Positions 59,446 to 64,000 of a stretch of DNA of 64,000 nt are shown one piece after another. Numbering within the stretch: the stretch's first letter is position 1; every line of letters begins with the position of its first letter. The position numbers and the translations under genes are program-made. Below the pieces are notes generated by a model. That model was given only the letters and a program-made list of their open reading frames with translations. It made no database searches and was not told the origin of the DNA. Source of the stretch: Streptacidiphilus rugosus AM-16 (GTDB taxonomy: Bacteria > Actinomycetota > Actinomycetes > Streptomycetales > Streptomycetaceae); contig NZ_JQMJ01000003.1 of NCBI RefSeq assembly GCF_000744655.1, forward strand, positions 744,001-808,000, written 5' to 3'.

Positions 59446-59910
59446 ATGAGCAAGGTTGAGAGCCGCCTGGCCGAACTGGGTCTGACGCTGCCCGAGGTCG
59501 TCCCGCCGCTGGCGGCGTACGTCCCGGCCGTGCAGACCGGCGAGTTCGTCTACACCTCCGGCCAGCTGCCGATGGTGGCCGGCAAGCTGGGCCTGACCGG
59601 CAAGGTCGGCGCCGAGGTCACCGCCGAGGAGGCCAAGGAACAGGCGAAGATCTGCGCGATCAACGCCCTGGCCGCCGTGAAGTCGGTGATCGGCGACCTC
59701 GACCGCATCGAGCGCGTCGTCAAGGTCGTCGGCTTCGTCGCCTCCGCCCCCGACTTCACCGGCCAGCCCGGCGTCGTCAACGGCGCGAGCGAGTTCCTGG
59801 GCGAGGTCCTGGGCGAGGCGGGCGTCCACGCCCGCAGCGCGGTCGGCGTCGCGGTGCTGCCGCTGGACGCGCCGGTCGAGGTGGAGATCCAGGTCAGGGT
59901 CCGCGGCTGA
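59446..59910 (+). CDS. RidA-family (YjgF/L-PSP) enamine/imine deaminase
   Basis: A 154-residue RidA-fold protein. AAYVPAVQTGEFVYTSGQLPMVAGKL, EQAKICAINALAAVKSVIGDLDRIERVVKVVGFVASAPDF and the end HARSAVGVAVLPLDAPVEVEIQVRVR carry the trimer and ligand pocket. The canonical catalytic Arg of RidA (in the usual C-terminal 'RxxxxV' motif) is present in HARSAVGV. It likely hydrolyses reactive 2-aminoacrylate-type enamines. It forms a unit with the DUF4177 gene. Family subtype (RidA versus Rid4-7) is not certain. Confidence 0.88.
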   Translation: MSKVESRLAELGLTLPEVVPPLAAYVPAVQTGEFVYTSGQLPMVAGKLGLTGKVGAEVTAEEAKEQAKICAINALAAVKSVIGDLDRIERVVKVVGFVASAPDFTGQPGVVNGASEFLGEVLGEAGVHARSAVGVAVLPLDAPVEVEIQVRVRG

Positions 59911-59978
59911 CCCGCGCCTGACCCCTGGCCCCCGGGGCTGCTGTGTGCATTTCGCGTCCTGCGCCGTACGATCCGGCC

Positions 59979-60836
59979 ATGAGTGATCGACTCCCGTCCA
60001 ACTGGGCGGACCGGATCGCGGCGCAGGCGCGCGGCGAGCTGACGCCCGTCGAACCGCGACGCGCAGCGACGGTGGTGCTGCTGCGTTCCCGCCCGGAGGG
60101 CACCGAGGCGTACCTGCTGCGCCGCCGCGCCTCCATGGCCTTCGCGGGCGGCGCGTACGCCTACCCCGGCGGCGCCGTGGACCCCCGCGACAGCGTGCCG
60201 GAGATCGGCTGGGCCGGCCCGGACGCGGCGGCCTGGGGCGAGCGGCTGGGCGTCGCGCCGGACGAGGCGCGCGCCGTGGTCTGCGCGGCGGTACGGGAGA
60301 CCTTCGAGGAGTCCGGCGTGCTGCTGGCCGGTCCGGACGCGTCCTCCGTGGTCGCGGACGTCTCCGGCGAGGAGTGGCGCACGGCGCGGGCCGCGCTGGA
60401 GGCGCACGAGCTCTCCTTCGGCGAGTTCCTCGCCAAGCGCGGCCTGGTGCTGCGCAGCGACCTGCTGGGCGCGTGGTCGCGCTGGATCACCCCGGCGTTC
60501 GAGGAGCGCCGCTACGACACCTGGTTCTTCGTCGCGACCGTCCCAGAGGGCCAGCGCACGGCCGAGGTCCCCGGCGAGGCGGACCGGGTGGTCTGGATGA
60601 CGCCGACGGAGGCCGTGGCCCACCACGCGGCGGGCGAGTTCTTCATGCTGCCGCCGACCATCACCACCCTGCGCGAGCTGGAGTCCTTCGCGTCGCCCGA
60701 GGCCGTGCTGGCGGCGGCGGACGAGCGCCAGGTCCGGCCGATCCTGGCCGAGGCGACGGTGCGGGAGGACGGCGGCTTCGTGATCACCTGGCCGGGCCAT
60801 CCCGGCCTCACGCTGCAGGGCGGCGGCCCGTCGTGA
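59979..60836 (+). CDS. NUDIX hydrolase
   Basis: A 285-residue NUDIX protein. Strand RRAATVVLLRSRPEGTEAYLLRRRASMAFAGGAYAYPGGAVD leads to the helix with ARAVVCAAVRETFEESGVLL, which carries the REx2EExG core of the Nudix box. An extended middle (about 120-190) fits the larger NUDT19/ADP-ribose/CoA-type subgroup. The last 60 residues include WMTPTEAVAHHAAGEFFMLPPTI. The stop overlaps the GTG of the metallo-beta-lactamase-fold gene, so the two are coupled. Substrate is a nucleoside diphosphate derivative, unspecified. Confidence 0.9.
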   Translation: MSDRLPSNWADRIAAQARGELTPVEPRRAATVVLLRSRPEGTEAYLLRRRASMAFAGGAYAYPGGAVDPRDSVPEIGWAGPDAAAWGERLGVAPDEARAVVCAAVRETFEESGVLLAGPDASSVVADVSGEEWRTARAALEAHELSFGEFLAKRGLVLRSDLLGAWSRWITPAFEERRYDTWFFVATVPEGQRTAEVPGEADRVVWMTPTEAVAHHAAGEFFMLPPTITTLRELESFASPEAVLAAADERQVRPILAEATVREDGGFVITWPGHPGLTLQGGGPS

Positions 60837-61603
60837 TCACCGAGCGGGCGGCCCTGGTCCTGGCCCCCAACCCGTCGCCGATGACCCTGGAGGGCACCAA
60901 CACCTGGATCCTGGCCGAGCCGGGTTCCACGCAGGCGGTGGTCGTCGACCCGGGCCCGCTGGACGAGGGCCATCTGGCGGCGGTCCTGGCCGCGGTCGAG
61001 GCCCGAGGCTGCCGGGTCGCGGCGACGCTGCTGACCCACGGGCACCCGGACCACGCGGAGGGCGCGGAGCGCTTCGCCGCCCTGTCGGGCAGCGGGGTGC
61101 GGGCCCTCGACCCGGCCCTGCGGCTGGGCGAGGAGGGCCTCTCCGACGGCGACGTGCTGGAGTACGGCGGCCTGGAGGTCCGCGTCGTCGGCACACCGGG
61201 GCACACCTCGGACTCGCTCTGCTTCACGCTTCCCGCGGACGGCGCGGTCCTGACCGGCGACACGGTCCTGGGCCGCGGCACGACGGTCGTGGCCCACCCC
61301 GACGGGCGTCTGGGCGACTACCTCGACTCCCTCCGCCGCCTGCGCGCGCTGGCCGCGGACCGGGACGTGACGACGATCCTCCCGGGCCACGGCCCGGTCC
61401 TCTCGGACGCGCTCGGCGCGGTGGAGTACTACCTCGCCCACAGGGAGAACCGCCTCGCGCAGGTCGCCGCCGCGGTCGCCGCCGGCGCCAGGACCCCTGC
61501 GGAGGTCGTCGCCACGGTCTACGCCGACGTCGACCGCGCGCTCTGGCCCGCGGCGGAATGGTCCGTCCGCGCCCAACTGGAGTACCTCCGCACCCAGGGG
61601 TGA
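60833..61603 (+). CDS. Metallo-beta-lactamase fold hydrolase (LACTB2/glyoxalase II-like)
   Basis: A 256-residue MBL-fold protein. Metal ligands are in LLTHGHPDHAEG (HxHxDH near 75-80), the GTPGHTSDSLCF His (near 123), LTGDTVLG Asp (near 143) and LPGHGPV His (near 187). The C-terminal winged-helix-like helix bundle (AHRENRLAQVAAAVAAGARTPAEVV and YADVDRALWPAAEWSVRAQLEYL) marks the LACTB2-type subgroup, some of which cleave RNA and others thioesters. GTG start inside the NUDIX stop gives coupling. Confidence 0.92.
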   Translation: MITERAALVLAPNPSPMTLEGTNTWILAEPGSTQAVVVDPGPLDEGHLAAVLAAVEARGCRVAATLLTHGHPDHAEGAERFAALSGSGVRALDPALRLGEEGLSDGDVLEYGGLEVRVVGTPGHTSDSLCFTLPADGAVLTGDTVLGRGTTVVAHPDGRLGDYLDSLRRLRALAADRDVTTILPGHGPVLSDALGAVEYYLAHRENRLAQVAAAVAAGARTPAEVVATVYADVDRALWPAAEWSVRAQLEYLRTQG

Positions 61604-61865
61604 CTTGCACCCCGCCCAGCGGCGCGAGGTTCTGCACGCGAGGAACCCGGCAAGCGCCTGCAGGGGCGCGGGGAACTGCGCGAGCAACCGCCGTGCGCGG
61701 ATGGCCCTGCGCGTTGAGGACCATCCGCTCATCAGTGGCTTGTCGCGCGGTTCCCCGCGCCCCTGAGGTGTTGCAACTTCCCTATGCCGAGACGTGCCGC
61801 GCAGCTCCTCGCGCCCCTGTGAGGCGGTGCAACTGCGCCGCTGTCGCGGAGCGTGCCTCGCGGGG
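61604..61865. repeat. Intergenic region with repeat copy B and partial copies
   Basis: The gap between the convergent MBL and crp genes contains copy B (61677-61764) of the element at 56857-56944, plus a GGGGCGCGGGGAACTGCGCG core before it and a further half copy after it (CGCGCAGCTCCTCGCGCCCCTGTGAGG... ending GTGCAACT, compared with GTTGCAACT). The GGGGCGC/GCGCCCC parts can fold into terminator hairpins. No gene is present. Confidence 0.65.
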
Positions 61866-62540
61866 TCAGCGGGAGCGGCGGGCGAGGCGTTCGACGTCGA
61901 GGAGGATCACGGCGCGAGCCTCCAGGCGGAGCCACCCGCGCTGGGCGAAGTCGGCCAGCGCCTTGTTCACCGTCTCGCGGGACGCGCCGACCAGCTGGGC
62001 CAGCTCCTCCTGGGTGAGGTCGTGCACCACGTGGATGCCCTCGTCCGAGGGGACGCCGAACCGCCGGGAGAGGTCGAGCAGCGCCTTGGCCACGCGGCCG
62101 GGGACGTCGGAGAAGACCAGGTCGGACATGACGTCGTTGGTCCGGCGCAGGCGGCGCGCGATCGCGCGGAGCAGGGCGATGGCGACCTCGGGGCGGGTCG
62201 TCAGCCACGGCTGCAGATCGCCGTGGCCGAGGCCGAGCAGCTTGACCTCGGTCAGCGCCGAGGCGGTCGCCGTGCGCGGTCCAGGGTCGAAGAGCGACAG
62301 CTCACCGATCATCTCGCTGGGGCCCACCACCGCGAGCATGTTCTCGCGGCCGTCGGCCGAAGCGCGGTGCAGCTTCACCTTGCCCTCGACGATGACGTAC
62401 AGCCGGTCACCCGGGTCGCCCTCGTGGAACAGCGACTCGCCACGCCCGAGCGTCGTCTCCGTCATGGAGGCGCGCAGCTCGGCGGCCTGCTCGTCGTCCA
62501 GCGCGGTGAAGAGCGGTGCCCGCCGCAGAACGTCGTCCAC
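61866..62540 (-). CDS. crp: Crp/Fnr-family global regulator
   Basis: A 224-residue cAMP receptor protein. The cyclic-nucleotide pocket is ENMLAVVGPSEMIGELSLFDPGPRTATA with the GELS and R-T/S-A phosphate contacts (about 67-95). The long C-helix and HTH follow: IHVVHDLTQEELAQLVGASRETVNKALADFAQRGWLRL (about 170-205). The GTG has AGGAGG 6 bases upstream. In S. coelicolor Crp controls germination and many antibiotic clusters. A good CRP-like site lies 64 bp upstream of the start, which suggests autoregulation. Confidence 0.95.
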   Translation of the reverse strand: MDDVLRRAPLFTALDDEQAAELRASMTETTLGRGESLFHEGDPGDRLYVIVEGKVKLHRASADGRENMLAVVGPSEMIGELSLFDPGPRTATASALTEVKLLGLGHGDLQPWLTTRPEVAIALLRAIARRLRRTNDVMSDLVFSDVPGRVAKALLDLSRRFGVPSDEGIHVVHDLTQEELAQLVGASRETVNKALADFAQRGWLRLEARAVILLDVERLARRSR

Positions 62541-62603
62541 TCGGTCCTCCTAGTCGGCCGTGCAGGCTTGAGGTGCGATCCCCATCATGCCCGACCGGGA
62601 AAC

Positions 62604-62619
62604 AGTGCGATCAATCACA
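62604..62619. promoter_or_regulatory. CRP-type binding site upstream of crp
   Basis: AGTGC-GATCAA-TCACA matches the TGTGA-N6-TCACA CRP consensus at 8 of 10 positions (GTG-N8-CAC core intact). It is centred about 72 bp upstream of the crp start codon and 66 bp beyond the end of the LCP gene. Confidence 0.6.
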
Positions 62620-62677
62620 ACAAGTGTGTCTTACGGGTTTCCCGATCTCCTAACGGGGTGCGGTGTGAGTTGTGGGA

Positions 62678-64000
62678 TCAGTCCACACAGGGGATCCCCC
62701 GGCCCATCTCGACGGCCGACCCTTGGAAGGGAATGCTCGAACCGGGCGTCGCGTCCGGCGTGCCGGATCCCCCGCCCACGCCGCCTTCCCCGGCCCCGGC
62801 CCCTGCTCCCGTCCCGGTTCCGGCCGAGCCGCCCGCCGCCGCGGCGCCCGTGGGGGCGTCCTTGCCGAGGATCACCTCGACGTGGCCCGCCGCCACCGCG
62901 CCCGACGCGGTCGGCGCCGTGACGCCGGCGCCCAGCTTCGCGGCCACCTCCGCGGCGGCCTTCTCCGCGCCCGCGCCGTAGCGGACCACGGTGTGCGTGC
63001 GGGGGGCCGCGTTGCCGGTGCGGCCTGCCGTCCAGCCCGCGTCGACCAGGGCCTTCTGCTGCTCGGCGGCCAGACCGGTGAGACCCGAGCCGTTGAGCAC
63101 GTCGACCGTGGCCGGTGCGACGGGCGTCCCCGGCGCGGCCGGCGCCGGGGTTCGGGCCGGGGTGGAGGGGGTCGGCTCGGGGCTCGGGTCGTGGCTGGTG
63201 AGCCGTTCGATGATGCGCTGGATCTGGGCGGCGTCGACGAGGTTCACCGACTCGCCGTTGCGGGTGGCGAAGCCCTGGATCGGCAGGGTGTTGAAGACGA
63301 CGTTCCCGCCGGTCAGGTTGGGCACCTGCTGGGCGAAGTCGAGGATGTTCCACTGCGAGTCGAGGACGACGTCCTTCTTCACGACGTCCAGGAGCCCCTG
63401 CATCTTGCCCAGGTCGCCGAAGAGGCCCTGCTGCTTCAGCTTGTACATCACCGAGGAGATGAAGGCCTGCTGCCGGTGGGTGCGGTCCAGGTCGCCGTTG
63501 GTGAGGTTGTGCCGCTGCCGGACGAAGGCGAGGGCCTGGGCGGCGTTCAGGGTGTTGTAGCCGGCGTGGAAGTCCGCGCCGGAGCCCTGGCCGGCCATCG
63601 CCGGGTCCTTGGTGGCGTGCTTGAGGCAGACCGTGACCGGCTGTACGACCTTGGCGATGTCGTAGAAGCCGAGCAGGTTGACCTCGGCGAAGTGGTCGAT
63701 GCGGATGCCGAGGAACTGCTGCACCGTGGCCAGCGTCGCCTCGCGGCCGGCCTCCCTGCTCTGCTGCTCCAGATCGGCGCCGGTCACGCCCGCCGCCTTG
63801 AGCCTGGGCTCGGCGGCGGCCTTGGCGAGGCCGTAGGCCTCCTTGATCTTGTGGTGGCCCTGCGAGCTGCCGTCCCCGTTGAGCGTCTCCACGTAGTCGT
63901 CGCGCGGGACGGAGAAGGCCTGCACCTTTCCGCCGTTGGCGGGGATGTGCAGCATGATCAGCGTGTTGGTGTTGTAGCCGCCGATGTCGCTGGAACCGGC
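62678..64000 (-). CDS. LytR-CpsA-Psr (LCP) family protein with C-terminal LytR_C domain, 5' end outside the window
   Basis: At least 441 residues; the N-terminal membrane anchor is beyond the right edge (the frame is open at 64000, with SDIGGYNTNTLIMLHIPANGG near the edge). The LCP core has FSVPRDDYVETLNG, GHHKIKEAYGLA, LLGFYDIAKVV and GDLDRTHRQQAFISSVMYKL, with the phosphate-binding Arg residues. An extracellular LytR_C domain follows (VDVLNGSGLTGLAAEQQKALVDAGW, about 310-375), then a Gly/Ala/Thr-rich tail. LCP enzymes attach teichoic acids or other glycans to peptidoglycan, a plausible last step for the polymer of the 19-29 kb cluster, but they act on many substrates. Confidence 0.92.
   Translation of the reverse strand, partial: AGSSDIGGYNTNTLIMLHIPANGGKVQAFSVPRDDYVETLNGDGSSQGHHKIKEAYGLAKAAAEPRLKAAGVTGADLEQQSREAGREATLATVQQFLGIRIDHFAEVNLLGFYDIAKVVQPVTVCLKHATKDPAMAGQGSGADFHAGYNTLNAAQALAFVRQRHNLTNGDLDRTHRQQAFISSVMYKLKQQGLFGDLGKMQGLLDVVKKDVVLDSQWNILDFAQQVPNLTGGNVVFNTLPIQGFATRNGESVNLVDAAQIQRIIERLTSHDPSPEPTPSTPARTPAPAAPGTPVAPATVDVLNGSGLTGLAAEQQKALVDAGWTAGRTGNAAPRTHTVVRYGAGAEKAAAEVAAKLGAGVTAPTASGAVAAGHVEVILGKDAPTGAAAAGGSAGTGTGAGAGAGEGGVGGGSGTPDATPGSSIPFQGSAVEMGRGIPCVD

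Overview
The window is about 64 kb of very GC-rich DNA with near-saturated G/C at third codon positions, many GTG starts, ATGA/GTGA gene overlaps and typical Streptomyces-family genes: geosmin synthase, wblA, Crp, an AfsR-size SARP regulator, paired ArsA-like ATPases, an ECF42 sigma factor and Tat/lipoprotein exports. It is most likely a chromosomal segment of a member of the Streptomycetaceae (Streptomyces, Kitasatospora or Streptacidiphilus). I see no prophage, insertion sequence or CRISPR array.

Layout. 1-6.8 kb: two tandem metal-type ABC permeases, a MarR repressor divergent from an EamA exporter, an M20 dipeptidase, an overlapping pair of winged-helix genes and an NmrA-like protein. 6.8-18.9 kb: a decayed gene fragment, a secreted GH87-type alpha-1,3-glucanase, a tandem-repeat cysteine protein of unknown function, an APC permease, an OB-fold/SPFH pair, a beta-propeller lipoprotein, a secreted trypsin-like protease and a TauE-type permease. 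19-29.6 kb: a surface-glycan block. WbpA-, WbpB-, WbpD- and WbpE-like enzymes would together make UDP-2,3-diacetamido-2,3-dideoxyglucuronic acid; they sit with three glycosyltransferases and a Tat lipoprotein. 30-36.4 kb: geosmin synthase divergent from a ROK regulator, gltX and an exported esterase. 36.4-42 kb: an MFS exporter with two MarR-type operators, a SnoaL-like protein, an enoyl-CoA hydratase/isomerase, a glutaminase and a methyltransferase. 42-48 kb: a full-length AfsR-like regulator, a truncated divergent SARP, a 53-residue peptide, and an ECF42 sigma factor with its DGPF partner. 48-53.7 kb: an acyltransferase, an HtrA-like lipoprotein, twin tRNA-Pro genes, a LysR regulator, a phosphoesterase and a GatB/YqeY protein. 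53.8-64 kb: a conserved core block (class A PBP, wblA, two ArsA-like ATPases, DUF4177, RidA, NUDIX, metallo-beta-lactamase fold, Crp, LCP) whose order matches, as I recall it, the Streptomyces coelicolor SCO3580-SCO3571 neighbourhood.

The most interesting signals are: the complete four-enzyme diacetamido-uronate set split over three transcription units; the AfsR-like gene flanked by a truncated SARP and an unrecognised small acidic peptide; the duplicated C-x9-C-x3-CALL protein; a LysR box shared, with one mismatch, between the lysR promoter and a SnoaL gene 13 kb away; a 9-bp-period TGATCA array; and a pair of degenerate intergenic repeats of about 88 bp that flank the conserved core block.
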